From positions 62,001 to 126,000 of the forward strand of contig JAURER010000001.1 in the NCBI GenBank assembly GCA_030827315.1: a stretch of 64,000 nucleotides of DNA, read 5' to 3'. Shown one piece after another: positions 32,746 to 40,987 of this stretch. Position numbers and translations under genes: made by a program. Position 1 is the first letter of the stretch, and the number at the start of each line of letters is the position of its first letter. The DNA is from Gemmatimonadota bacterium (GTDB lineage: Bacteria; Gemmatimonadota; Gemmatimonadetes; Longimicrobiales; Gaopeijiaceae). The notes under the pieces are model-generated. The model was not told the DNA's origin and made no database searches. It saw nothing but the letters and a program-made list of their open reading frames with translations.

Positions 32746-33654
32746 TCACACGCGCACCGTTACGGCCTCGGGCGAACCCTCGGCCGCCGCGGCGTGGAGC
32801 CTGTCTGGCAACGAAGCCGGGGTGGCGACAACGGACCCGACGCCCGCCGCCCGGAGCTGCAGCACCAGACCGGTCGTCGCGCCCACCGCGACGAGCGTGG
32901 TGACGACTCCCATCCACGACCCCGCGGCGGCTAGCATGCCGATCGGCATCAGCAGGACGACCCCCCAGTACGTCAGCATCCACCTCACGGGAAGCCCGTC
33001 CAGCGCGCCTTCGCGCGCCAGGAACTCGATGGCGCCCATGAGCGCGAGGCCGGTGACGTACCAGCCGACGAGGTTCATCCAGGGCATGCCGTAGTACGGG
33101 CCCGTCTCTTCCCACCGCCAGTAGGACGTCAGTGAGCTCATGGCGGGGTCGAGGGCCAGGTCCCAGAGAACCAGACCGAAGGCCGCGAGCCCGATCCGGG
33201 CGATGCGGCTTCCTGGGAATGCGGCCCGCGCGATCACCCAGGACGGAAGGGCCATCAGGAACCAGCTCAGGGGAATGAGCGCGGGCACGCGCGGCCCGAC
33301 ACGGATGCCGAGCAGCGTCGTGTACGAGTAGCCGCCGAACGGGATCCCGTAGCCGGTGCCCAGGTGCTCGGAGGTGAAGCTGAGGGCGTACACGGCCACG
33401 AGCGCCGGAAGCCAGCGCAGGCCCGTCCGTGACACGAGCACGATGGCCAGCGCGGCGAAACACAGCAGGATGTGGAGCTGCGCGAAAAACCGGAACGAGA
33501 TCGCGAAGAACTCCGCAGCGTACGGGACTCCGACCAGATTCTGGGGCCTGAGGGCGAAGACCCCGTACCCGAGTAGCGCGATCACGGTGAAGGCCACGAG
33601 CACGACGAGGCCGGACGTTTCCAGGCGGGAGCCGGAAGAGGGACGGGGGGTCAT
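32746..33654 (-). CDS. cruF: Carotenoid 1,2-hydratase, CruF type (DUF422)
   Basis: Membrane enzyme that adds water to the end double bond of acyclic carotenoids, giving hydroxylated ends. The 302-residue product has eight or so helices and the DUF422/CruF blocks: YALSFTSEHLGTGYGIPFGGYSYT, LPSWVIARAAF, WDLALDPAMSS, WRWEETGPYYGMPWMNLVGWYVTG. Its position between carH and the phytoene genes fixes the pathway. No cruG-like glycosyltransferase is in the window. The start overlaps the carH stop by ATGA. Confidence 0.9.
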   Translation of the reverse strand: MTPRPSSGSRLETSGLVVLVAFTVIALLGYGVFALRPQNLVGVPYAAEFFAISFRFFAQLHILLCFAALAIVLVSRTGLRWLPALVAVYALSFTSEHLGTGYGIPFGGYSYTTLLGIRVGPRVPALIPLSWFLMALPSWVIARAAFPGSRIARIGLAAFGLVLWDLALDPAMSSLTSYWRWEETGPYYGMPWMNLVGWYVTGLALMGAIEFLAREGALDGLPVRWMLTYWGVVLLMPIGMLAAAGSWMGVVTTLVAVGATTGLVLQLRAAGVGSVVATPASLPDRLHAAAAEGSPEAVTVRV

Positions 33655-34682
33655 GGTGTTCCCTGAAGGGTTTCGAGGTCCCGCTCGAGGGCCTCGCGAA
33701 GACTCGCGCAGTCGTGATGGAACGTAACCGAGCGGAACGGCCGCTCCTCGATCCTGCCCTCGAGCGCGAGGGTGGTCGACCCGCCGAATGCGACGGAGAA
33801 CGGGCGGGCGTGATCATATCGAGCCGCCAGGGTCGATAGGCAGCGGGCGACGTCGCCGAGTGAGCCGCCGGGTGGGAGGGAGATGCAAACGAGGTCGGCC
33901 TCCCGGCTCATCTGAATGACCCCGAAATCTCCAATCGGCACGTCGGCGCCCGGGTAGAAGACCCGCCAACCCATGCGCTCGAGGAGCAGGCGGATGCACA
34001 GGGCGCCGACGGCGTGGTGGTTCCCCTCCGGGGTTCCGACCACGGCCACGGGCTGCCTCGGGCGCGAGGCCTCGGCGCCATACCTTGCGCGGGTGGCGGC
34101 CCGCTCCTGCTGCCACTCGCGGCGCAGCACCTGGAGGACCGCGGTGATCGCCTGCGTCACCATGTGCTCGTCGCCGACGCGCATGCGCCCCTTCTCCCAC
34201 TCCTCGCCGACTTCGGCGAGCAGGCCCCGGACCGCGTGGTCGCAGAAGTCGCAGAAGGAGATGAAGTCGGCACGGCCCAGGGCGAGATAGAGCTGTTCGA
34301 GCCGCTCGAAATCACCGCGGCGGGCCCACTGCAGGGCCAGGGCATGGAGCGGCCCGTAGGAGCTCCCGGTCGCGATGGCGTGGAAGGCGCTCCAGACGTG
34401 CGATTCGAAGGGATGAAACGGTGTGAGCACCGTGAGAATGCCGCGGTCTCGCGCGAAACCGGCGGCGTCGTCGACCCGGATCCGGCGGTGCCCGCCCGGG
34501 GTGAGCTCCGAGGGAAGGTCCCCCTCGTTGCACCATCGCTTCACCGTCGATGGGTGTACGGCGAAGAGGCTGGCGGCTTCGGTGCTCGTCAGTGTCGCCC
34601 GGGGCACGCGTCGCTCCGTGCGGTCTGGGTGCACGGGTCGCGTGGCCCGTTCGCGTCGGGTCGAGGTTCGATATGCGCTCAT
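33651..34682 (-). CDS. MerR-type B12-dependent photoreceptor repressor (CarH/LitR-like)
   Basis: Predicted light-sensing regulator of 343 residues. A MerR-like winged helix spans about 30-80 (TSTEAASLFAVHPSTVKRWCNEGDLPS, GGHRRIRVDDA). The B12-binding-2 helical domain spans about 95-190 and holds W162 EKGRMRVGD E172 H173, the exact Wx9EH signature of adenosylcobalamin photoreceptors. The cobalamin-binding domain follows from about 210, with His223 in NHHAVG as candidate lower ligand and GWRVFYPGADVP. It is the first gene of the carotenoid operon. The ATG at 34682 is preferred; upstream frame is open but unlike the family. Confidence 0.9.
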   Translation of the reverse strand: MSAYRTSTRRERATRPVHPDRTERRVPRATLTSTEAASLFAVHPSTVKRWCNEGDLPSELTPGGHRRIRVDDAAGFARDRGILTVLTPFHPFESHVWSAFHAIATGSSYGPLHALALQWARRGDFERLEQLYLALGRADFISFCDFCDHAVRGLLAEVGEEWEKGRMRVGDEHMVTQAITAVLQVLRREWQQERAATRARYGAEASRPRQPVAVVGTPEGNHHAVGALCIRLLLERMGWRVFYPGADVPIGDFGVIQMSREADLVCISLPPGGSLGDVARCLSTLAARYDHARPFSVAFGGSTTLALEGRIEERPFRSVTFHHDCASLREALERDLETLQGTP

Positions 34683-34685
34683 GGC

Positions 34686-34698
34686 GCTCACAGTGAGC
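34686..34698. promoter_or_regulatory. Perfect palindrome at the carH start, candidate operator
   Basis: GCTCAC-A-GTGAGC is a perfect 6+1+6 palindrome 3 bases upstream of the carH start codon on the minus strand. Its place at the head of a repressor-led operon makes it a candidate autoregulatory operator. CarH proteins usually bind repeats over the promoter, so this single site would be only part of the target. Confidence 0.35.
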
Positions 34699-35157
34699 GG
34701 TTCCGGATTCTGGCGCAACGCGGTACCCACCATGAATCGATCATTGGGTATCTCTTGAGCGGAATCCTTCGTCCGGGATGCGTGCCCCCTTGGCGGTCGA
34801 AGGCGGTCAAGGGCCGTTCTCCTACCGGCGGGCAGACGGCTCAGTTCGTACATGCATTCATGCGGCCTGGCGCGGGCGTACGGCCTCAAAGGGCAGACGA
34901 TACGTGGCGACCGGACTCAATGCTCCCGGGTGTGCGAAGCAGACGCGGCGCACGCCGACCGCGCGGGAACACCAGCCTCTGCGAGTGGCCAAGGATGGCG
35001 GACATCGGTACCGAGCCGGCTGATCGACGCGACCTCGCCGTGCATCCTTCCGTTCCGCCGCGCGCCGGCCCGGGTCGCGTCCGGGAGTCGGCGAGTTCGG
35101 CTCTCGTCGCGCGACCGGTGTGTGAACGGTTGCCGGAGCCGTATCATGTAGGCCTGC
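34699..35157. other. Intergenic region between carH and tRNA-Leu
   Basis: This 459-base stretch contains no convincing gene; the ORFs listed are tails of the carH frame or shadows. The minus-strand carH promoter must lie at its left end; I saw only weak -10-like matches (CAGAAT) there. On the right, TATCAT at 35142-35147 is a plausible -10 for the tRNA. The rest shows nothing I can name. Confidence 0.5.
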
Positions 35158-35241
35158 GCCGGGGTGGTGAAATCGGTAAACACAGGGGACTTAAAATCCC
35201 CCGCCTGAAAAGGCTTGCGGGTTCGAGCCCCGCCCCCGGCA
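35158..35241 (+). tRNA. tRNA-Leu (anticodon TAA)
   Basis: The cloverleaf reads directly: acceptor GCCGGGG with CCCCGGC and discriminator A; D-arm GGTGGTGAAATCGGTAAAC; anticodon stem GGGGA/TCCCC with loop CTTAAAA giving anticodon TAA; a long variable arm (CGCCTGAAAAGGCTT), as in class II leucine tRNAs; T-arm GCGGGTTCGAGCCCCGC. The 84-base length fits. CCA is not encoded. It would read UUA codons, which should be rare in so GC-rich a genome. Confidence 0.95.
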
Positions 35242-35691
35242 CTGCAGTGGGACAACGAGTTACGGTGTTGAATTCGACGGGAGAGACTGCCTTCCATCGG
35301 CAGATTGTGCCGTAATTGTGCCGGGAAGCCCCGAAATCAACCGGTTCGGGGAAGTGGGGTCGTCGTTCCTGGCTTCGGACTTCGTGCATGTCATGCAGTC
35401 TCGCGAGCTTCTCGATCCGCCCCGCATCGCCGCTCCATCCGCCACCGCCCGGTCCCACCCTCCCCGCCCACCCGAGCATCGCGCGGGCCCTTGACCCCAT
35501 CCTGGCGTTACTGTCGCGTCGCGACGGCGTTTGGATTTCCGCTTCCACAGGCGTGGAAGCCGCGACTACATAGGCTCTGGTGCCGGACCGACATGCGACG
35601 CTGGTCAGCCACGGCGCTCTCATAAGCGAGGAGAGGCGGCAGGTCGGTCTCTGGTACCGCGTCCATTAAACCTGTACGTTCGGTGACAGGT
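35242..35691. other. Intergenic region after tRNA-Leu
   Basis: About 450 bases without a supported gene. It contains a tandem direct repeat ATTGTGCCG at 35304-35312 and 35315-35323 (11-base period) and a 7-bp hairpin CCCCGAA/TTCGGGG at 35329-35351 that may end the tRNA transcript. Minus-strand ORFs here that read GAGLEPASLF are translations of the tRNA. I found no integrase and no second copy of the tRNA 3' end. Confidence 0.5.
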
Positions 35692-38343
35692 ATGGCCTTT
35701 GCCCCGTCCCGTCGCCTGCCACCAATGAGCAACGTTCCACGAAACTCCGCGAGGCCGTCCGGTCGGTCTGTGAAGCATTGGCTGATCACGCTGGTGATGG
35801 CACTCGTTTGTCCGCTGATCATCATTGAAGCGTGGTGGGGCGTGCGTGGCTTACAGGACGCGCGGAACGACGCGGCCTCCGTGGCTCTGCACATGGCGGA
35901 GGCGACCTCTGCTGGAATTGAGCGAGAGCTGGAACGGATCGAACAGTTGCTGGTGGCCATGGCGGGCGTGGTCTCGAGGGACGTCTTCTCCGAAGGCGTG
36001 GACCCTGCAGGATCCGGCTGGTGCCAACGCCGGGTCGCCCGAATCGTCGAGGTCTATCCACTCTTCGACAACGTGGTGTTGACAGGACCGGACGCATCGG
36101 TCCTCTGCGCCTACCTCGAGCTCGCCGACTCGCTGCCTCACGCGGCCCCACACTGGTGGGACGAGTTTCGGGTGCGGCCGAGGTTTCGTGTCGGCGACCC
36201 CCTTCAAAGCCCCTCGACCAACACGTGGGTCCTGCCCTTTGCTGTCCCTCTGACGTCGGCTTCGGGCGACTTTGGGGGAGCGCTCGTGGCGGAGATCGAA
36301 CTGATCGGGTTGTTCGGTGGCCTCGTCCAGCCGGAAGGATTCCTCGTGACCGTCGCTTCGTCCGATCGTGTAGTGATCGCACGATCCGACGACGCGAAAC
36401 GTCATATCGGGCGAAGGCTTCCTGCAATGACCGGCTCGGACGAGCCGCTGGGTGAGGGCCGGGCCTTCGCTTCTGGCCCCGACATAGGTGGTGTCGACCG
36501 CACCTGGGGTCAGGTGGAGCTACCCTCCGGATGGACGGTGTACGTGGGTCTCCCGGAGGCGGCCGTGCTTGTTCCGGCTTGGCGTGAATGGCTGGCGAAC
36601 CTCTCGATTACCCTCGGCGTCCTGGTGCCCGCCTTGCTCATCGCAGGGTACTTGATACGCCGTATCGACGGGTGGCGCGACGAAGCCGTCCAGGGCATCC
36701 GCCAGGCGTCGGCGGGGAAGACGATCCAGATTCCTTCGGGTGTTCCTTCGGAGCTGGTTGCGGTGTTCGATCAGTTGAACGAATCGGTCGAGGCACGGAA
36801 AAGCGAAGTCCGCGCACTGACGCTACGAGCGAATTTGTTCGATAGTGCGTCCGTCGGCATCTACACGTCGACCCCTGACGGGCGTTTCCTCGAGGTGAAT
36901 GCCGCGTTCGTGTCGATGATGGGGTATGACACTCCCCAGAATTTGATCGAAGCCGGCCCCGCGGCGCTCTATGGGGATTCCCGCGGGCGCGGCGAGGTCG
37001 TGGAGGAAGTCATGGCGTCGGGGGCCAAATCACCCGATCAGTTGAAAGGGGTGGAGGGCGAATATATGAGTTGGGTTCGGGCCGACGGGAGCTCCCTTAC
37101 GGTCCGCCTTTCTGGAGGGCCGGTGCGTGTGGCCGGCGACGATGGCGACGAGGTAGTTTTTCAAATGTTCGCGCAGGACGTCACGCAGGAGCGTGACAGG
37201 CAAGACGCGCTTCGTCGGAGTCAGAAGTTGGAGGCGATCGGTCGGTTGGCGGGCGGCATAGCCCACGACTTCAACAACCTGCTTACGGTAATCCGCGGGT
37301 ACCTGGAATTACTGGAAGATGAGGTCGGTGGCGATGGACCGCTCCCCAAGAGCCTCTCGGAGATCTCTAAAGCCACAGAGCGCGCGGCTTCGTTGACGCG
37401 TCGACTTCTGGTGTTCGGCGGGAGGTCAGGATCAGGCGCTGAAATAAGCGACTGTAACGAGGTCGTCATCGGACTGCAGGAACTTGCGGTCCCCTTGCTT
37501 CCAGCAAACGTGACGGTGAAGACCGAAATTGGCGAAGGTCCGTATCCCGTCGCAGTCGCTGCCGGCGACGTCGAACAGCTGCTCCTCAACCTGATGCTCA
37601 ACGCTCGAGACGCGATGCCCTTGGGGGGCACCATCTGGATCTCCACCAAGGCGGCACCAGGCAGAAGTGAGAACGAAGATGCGGTGTCCGGCGTGAAGTT
37701 GACGGTTACGGACAATGGGTCGGGGATGGAGCCGGCGATCGCCGGCCGGATCTTCGAGCCATTCTTCACGACGAAACCGATGGGGGTTGGCACCGGTCTT
37801 GGCTTGTCCACGGCGTACGGGCTCGTGAGCCGTGCCGGCGGCTCCATGCACGTTCAGTCCGCTGCCGGAAAGGGTACCACGATGGAAATCTGGCTGCCGC
37901 TGGCGGATTTGCCAGTTACGGTTGACGAGCCCACGCCTGAGGTCCCGATGGCAGGTGATGAGACGGTTCTCGTGGTGGAAGACGACGAACAGTTGAGAGA
38001 TTTTGTTGTTCGCGCTCTGTCAGGGTCGGGCTACCGCGTCCTGGCCGCTGCGAACGGACTGGCGGCGCTGGAACAGGTCCGCTCGGAGGCAGAGACCATC
38101 CATCTCGTCCTCTCAGACGTGGTGATGCCCGAGATGGGTGGAGTGGAGCTCGCGGAGCAACTCAAGAAGATCACTCCGCACACTCCCGTGTTGTTCATGA
38201 CAGGGTACGTCGAGGACCCGTTGGTCGTCGCCGAGCTCGAGCGGCGCGCGGATCGCGTTCTGTTCAAACCGTTTTCCGGGTCCGAGGTGTGCCGGTGGGT
38301 CCGTGGGGTGCTCGATCCGGAGGTGCGGAGGAGAGCCCGCTGA
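35692..38343 (+). CDS. Membrane hybrid histidine kinase with periplasmic sensor, PAS and receiver
   Basis: A roughly 880-residue sensor kinase. Two membrane helices (HWLITLVMALVCPLIIIEAWWGV and LSITLGVLVPALLIAGYLI) flank an extracytoplasmic domain of about 260 residues, probably Cache-like. A PAS domain follows (ANLFDSASVGIYTSTPDGRFLEVN), then the phospho-His in IGRLAGGIAHDFNNLLTVIRGY, ATP-binding NLMLNARDAM, DNGSGM and GTGLGLSTAYGLV, and a C-terminal receiver (VLVVEDDEQ, LVLSDVVMPEMGG, VLFKPF). No partner regulator is adjacent. Starts at GTG 35683, ATG 35692 or ATG 35725 are all possible. It looks somewhat less GC-rich than its neighbours by eye. Confidence 0.88.
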   Translation: MAFAPSRRLPPMSNVPRNSARPSGRSVKHWLITLVMALVCPLIIIEAWWGVRGLQDARNDAASVALHMAEATSAGIERELERIEQLLVAMAGVVSRDVFSEGVDPAGSGWCQRRVARIVEVYPLFDNVVLTGPDASVLCAYLELADSLPHAAPHWWDEFRVRPRFRVGDPLQSPSTNTWVLPFAVPLTSASGDFGGALVAEIELIGLFGGLVQPEGFLVTVASSDRVVIARSDDAKRHIGRRLPAMTGSDEPLGEGRAFASGPDIGGVDRTWGQVELPSGWTVYVGLPEAAVLVPAWREWLANLSITLGVLVPALLIAGYLIRRIDGWRDEAVQGIRQASAGKTIQIPSGVPSELVAVFDQLNESVEARKSEVRALTLRANLFDSASVGIYTSTPDGRFLEVNAAFVSMMGYDTPQNLIEAGPAALYGDSRGRGEVVEEVMASGAKSPDQLKGVEGEYMSWVRADGSSLTVRLSGGPVRVAGDDGDEVVFQMFAQDVTQERDRQDALRRSQKLEAIGRLAGGIAHDFNNLLTVIRGYLELLEDEVGGDGPLPKSLSEISKATERAASLTRRLLVFGGRSGSGAEISDCNEVVIGLQELAVPLLPANVTVKTEIGEGPYPVAVAAGDVEQLLLNLMLNARDAMPLGGTIWISTKAAPGRSENEDAVSGVKLTVTDNGSGMEPAIAGRIFEPFFTTKPMGVGTGLGLSTAYGLVSRAGGSMHVQSAAGKGTTMEIWLPLADLPVTVDEPTPEVPMAGDETVLVVEDDEQLRDFVVRALSGSGYRVLAAANGLAALEQVRSEAETIHLVLSDVVMPEMGGVELAEQLKKITPHTPVLFMTGYVEDPLVVAELERRADRVLFKPFSGSEVCRWVRGVLDPEVRRRAR

Positions 38344-38530
38344 GATCGGGTCTTCCCCAAGCGTCGGGCGCGTCCCAACCCACGCAGGGCTCGGCCCCGA
38401 CGCGAGATGCGGGGTCGTGCCCGAGGCAAAGCGGCCCGTCCGCGGAAGGTCGGTGGGCACCTGTGATCCTTCGATTGCGCCAGCGCTACTTGTTGCCTCC
38501 CCTTGTCGTGGGTCCGCGGGCGATGTGGCC

Positions 38531-38787
38531 GGCTGCACGAGCCAGCCGCGTCCGTAGGACTCGTAGATGCCACCGGAGAGGAGGCCGGGTCGCGCCACCT
38601 CGGCCGGCCATCCACGGATGACGACGCCGTCGACTGTGGACCAGAAGCAGACGCCACGGTTGCCGTCCGCTTCCTGCTGAAGCTCGAACGTTAGCTCGAA
38701 TTCGCGGTACGTCGCGTCCGTGCGCAGATAGCCGTAGGTCGAGTCGGATCCACAATCGCACACGAGTGCACCGTCCTGCACGTATCA
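38531..38787 (-). pseudogene. Remnant of a DUF1080 (3-keto-disaccharide hydrolase-like) gene
   Basis: The minus strand encodes about 85 residues that match the middle of DUF1080 proteins: VQDGALVCDCGSDSTYGYL, YREFELTFELQQEADGNRG, VCFWSTVDGVVIRGWPAEV and GGIYESYGRGWLVQP. The usual upstream LFDGKSLDGW block and the downstream half are missing, and frames on both sides are unrelated. Some motif positions differ from the family pattern (GNSGVFFRS reads GNRGVCFWS). This is a decayed fragment, not a working gene. Family assignment is from memory of the motif. Confidence 0.7.
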
Positions 38788-38912
38788 GGGCTTCGTCCAC
38801 CACGACGGTTGAAGATCGGGCCAGGGGCCCGACTGGGCGGCCCGCCGGGAGACATTGCCCCTACCGCCCCCACCCGGGGCTCGGGGCTGGCGTCGATCAT
38901 GGCAGAACGAAC

Positions 38913-38940
38913 GAGGGCCCCGGCGGATGCCGGGGCCCTC
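38913..38940 (-). terminator. Strong hairpin terminator of the PEP-CTERM gene
   Basis: GAGGGCCCCGGC and GCCGGGGCCCTC form a perfect 12-bp stem with a GGAT loop. On the minus strand it is followed by GTTCGTTCTG. It lies 49 bases past the stop codon of the PEP-CTERM gene. Confidence 0.75.
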
Positions 38941-38988
38941 TCGGAGTGTGCGGGGGGGGAAGCCTCCCGTCAGGTCATGCTTCGCCGG

Positions 38989-39525
38989 TCAGGCGACGTC
39001 CTCGCGGCGGCGAATGAAGGCCATGCCGAGGAGGCCGGTGCCGAAGAGAAGCAGGGTGCCGGGCTCGGGGACGGCCGTGCCGCCGTAGAGATCCCAGTGA
39101 GACAGCCCATTGGGGGAGCTGCAGCCCTCCGAGCACCCCGAGCCGACCGTGGAGAAGTTGATCGAGGAGTGCGTGCCGGCGAAGTAATAAAGGCTGAAGG
39201 AGTTCCCGGCCTTCAACGCGAGCACGAAGTCGGAGAGGGGAGAGGTGAACGTGATCGTTCCCGTCGTCCCTCCCGACGGAGTCTCCGTCTTGGAGACCCA
39301 GTACGGGCTCGCGAGCCATTGTCGGTCAGCGATCTCCGCAAGGATGAGAGCCTGCTGGGTCGTGGTGTTCCCCGAGAACGCGCCAGCGCAGTCCGTCCAG
39401 AGTCCGGTCGCCTTGTCCCATGACTGACAATTCGGAGGAGTTGAAACGAGCTGCGCAGCGGCTCCTGCCGACCCCAGCACGCTCACGGCTATCGCGATCG
39501 TGGCCCCTCTCATCAGCGTCTTCAT
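38989..39525 (-). CDS. PEP-CTERM sorting-domain protein
   Basis: A secreted protein of 178 residues that should be processed by an exosortase. It has an N-terminal signal peptide (MRGATIAIAVSVLGSAGAAAQ) and the tripartite C-terminal sorting signal: VPEPG, a hydrophobic helix TLLLFGTGLLGMAFI and RRRE. The middle (Asn/Ser/Thr-rich, four Cys) has no family I recognise. The ATG at 39525 follows GGGGAAGGTGGG; the ORF-track start is further upstream. A sigma-54-like promoter lies 86 bases upstream and a strong terminator downstream, so it is a single-gene unit. No exosortase gene is in the window. Confidence 0.9.
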   Translation of the reverse strand: MKTLMRGATIAIAVSVLGSAGAAAQLVSTPPNCQSWDKATGLWTDCAGAFSGNTTTQQALILAEIADRQWLASPYWVSKTETPSGGTTGTITFTSPLSDFVLALKAGNSFSLYYFAGTHSSINFSTVGSGCSEGCSSPNGLSHWDLYGGTAVPEPGTLLLFGTGLLGMAFIRRREDVA

Positions 39526-39610
39526 GCCCACCTTCCCCTGCGATGATGCTCTTCGTGGTCCGGGGCCATGAGGTCCCGGACGGACTATGCTAGATCCAGC
39601 TCCTTTAAGC

Positions 39611-39627
39611 TGCAAGGACTGGGCCAG
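39611..39627 (-). promoter_or_regulatory. Sigma-54-type promoter for the PEP-CTERM gene
   Basis: On the minus strand the sequence reads CTGGCCCAGTCCTTGCA, which fits the sigma-54 consensus YTGGCACGrNNNTTGCW at the -24 GG, the -12 GC and their 10-base spacing, with two mismatches in less-conserved places. Transcription would start near 39600, giving a leader of about 75 bases. PEP-CTERM genes in Proteobacteria are known to be controlled by RpoN with PrsK/PrsR. Confidence 0.6.
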
Positions 39628-39785
39628 GTTGGCACAGGGTTTGACTGAAGTCATAAATTGTTGCAGGGCAGCGACTTGGCGCGATCGACGAGGTTTTGGG
39701 CTGGTCGGCGATCACCATGGTCTGTGGCGTCGATGCAACGAAATTCGCTGGGTGGGTGCATCGTCCGGCGCGGAACGCGGCTGCA

Positions 39786-40949
39786 TCAGTTCGCGACGGC
39801 GGTCAGGTCCACCCAGCTCCGCTGCTGGAGCGGACGAGCCCTGGACAGCGAAGCGTTGTTTAGGATCGCGCGCTGAATGGTGCAACGCGAATACGTGATC
39901 TGCGAGCCGCCGGTGATCGACTGATCGTCGAGCAGGCCGTTGGAGGCCATGACCGCGCCGATGATGCGGTTTCCGTTGCCCTGGGTCTCGAAGTCGCCCT
40001 GGACGATGATGATGCCGTAGAAGAGGAAGTTGCCGCGCAGATCCAGCGTGCCGTCGACCAGCAGGATGCCCTGGCCCATGCCGCCCGACTGGATTCGCAG
40101 CACCGGGCCACCGTGGTAGATCAGCGGGAAGTACGACCCACACGGCGCGGTCGGGATCGTGTCGCCCCAGTTCGTGAGCTCCGCCTCGTTACACCGCCCG
40201 CTGGCCGTCAGCGCCGGCATGGTCTGGTTGATGGTCGATCCGACGGCGGTGACGTCCTTGCCTTCGGCCCGTGCCAGTGTCGTGAGCTCGGCCCAGTCCA
40301 TGTTGCCGAAGTTGGTGAACGTCGAGTCCACGATGCCGGCGTCCTGCTCGTAGGCCGGACTTCCGCTGATCGATCCCTTGCCGCTGGTCGAGATGATGGA
40401 CGTGTCGTTGGTGAGGACGCCGGTCGTGTCGTTCGTGGTGAACGATCCGCAGTACGGCTCCCAGGACGGGGGCGTCGTGTTCGTGCCGTCGACGAGCGCG
40501 TTGCCCTTGACCACGGTCTGGCCTCGGGTCGTCAGCGCTGCCGGAGGATCGATGTTGGCGAAGATCATCTTGGTCACCATGCCGATCGTACGGCTGGCTC
40601 CGGCCCACCGCGCGCCTCCTTCCGTGACGGTCCCCCTGGACGTCAGGAAGTAGACGAAGTTGTTGGCGTTGCGGATCGAGACTTCCCAGACGCCCGTGGC
40701 AACGGTGTCCGTGATCGTCGTGTCGGCTCCGACGGCGATGTTGCCCAGCTGGTATCCGTTCCAGTTACCCATGACCTCGTTCGCGCCGGCCTGCGCGATG
40801 TTCACGGCCATGTTGGCGTGATGGCTCGCCACACCGATGCGGAGCTCCTGCTGCGACATGAAGAAGCCGGCGGTGATCAGGACCCCGATGATCACGAGCG
40901 CCCCGATGGCGGTGGGGAGAGCGAAGCCTCTCTGGTCGTTGGATGTCAT
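39786..40949 (-). CDS. PilX-like minor pilin / pilus assembly protein
   Basis: Type IV pilus-associated protein of 387 residues. The N-terminus has a short basic leader and a hydrophobic helix (GFALPTAIGALVIIGVLITAGFFM) followed by QQELRIGVASHHANMAVNIAQAGAN, the PilX N-terminal pattern. The C-terminal part has repeated beta-like stretches (ILLVDGTLDLRGNFLFYGIIIVQGDF) seen in long PilX-like proteins. It is the fourth gene of the fimT-pilV-pilW-pilX order, 38 bases after pilW. PilY1, often the next gene, is absent. The ORF-track start at 41357 is inside pilW. Confidence 0.8.
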   Translation of the reverse strand: MTSNDQRGFALPTAIGALVIIGVLITAGFFMSQQELRIGVASHHANMAVNIAQAGANEVMGNWNGYQLGNIAVGADTTITDTVATGVWEVSIRNANNFVYFLTSRGTVTEGGARWAGASRTIGMVTKMIFANIDPPAALTTRGQTVVKGNALVDGTNTTPPSWEPYCGSFTTNDTTGVLTNDTSIISTSGKGSISGSPAYEQDAGIVDSTFTNFGNMDWAELTTLARAEGKDVTAVGSTINQTMPALTASGRCNEAELTNWGDTIPTAPCGSYFPLIYHGGPVLRIQSGGMGQGILLVDGTLDLRGNFLFYGIIIVQGDFETQGNGNRIIGAVMASNGLLDDQSITGGSQITYSRCTIQRAILNNASLSRARPLQQRSWVDLTAVAN

Positions 40950-40987
40950 GGAACCGTCACCCGGAGTGGGACGCAGCGTCCGACTCG

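Noticed and set aside
32746-33817. N-terminal extension of the 1008-residue ORF that contains CrtE-CrtB
   Set aside because: The first 360 residues are Arg/Pro-rich and overlap cruF in another frame; the conserved start of the prenyltransferase fits ATG 32734.
35144-35623. Minus-strand ORF of 159 residues reading GAGLEPASLFRRGIL near its end
   Set aside because: This is the well-known false ORF produced by translating a tRNA-Leu gene on the opposite strand; the tRNA cloverleaf explains the sequence.
35158-38343. Prophage or integrative element inserted at tRNA-Leu
   Set aside because: No integrase, phage gene or repeated attachment sequence is visible; only circumstantial signs remain and are listed as a weaker finding.
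39628-39650. Plus-strand TTGGCACAGGGTTTGAC resembling a sigma-54 promoter
   Set aside because: The -24 element fits, but the -12 part reads TTGAC instead of TTGC and no plus-strand gene follows.
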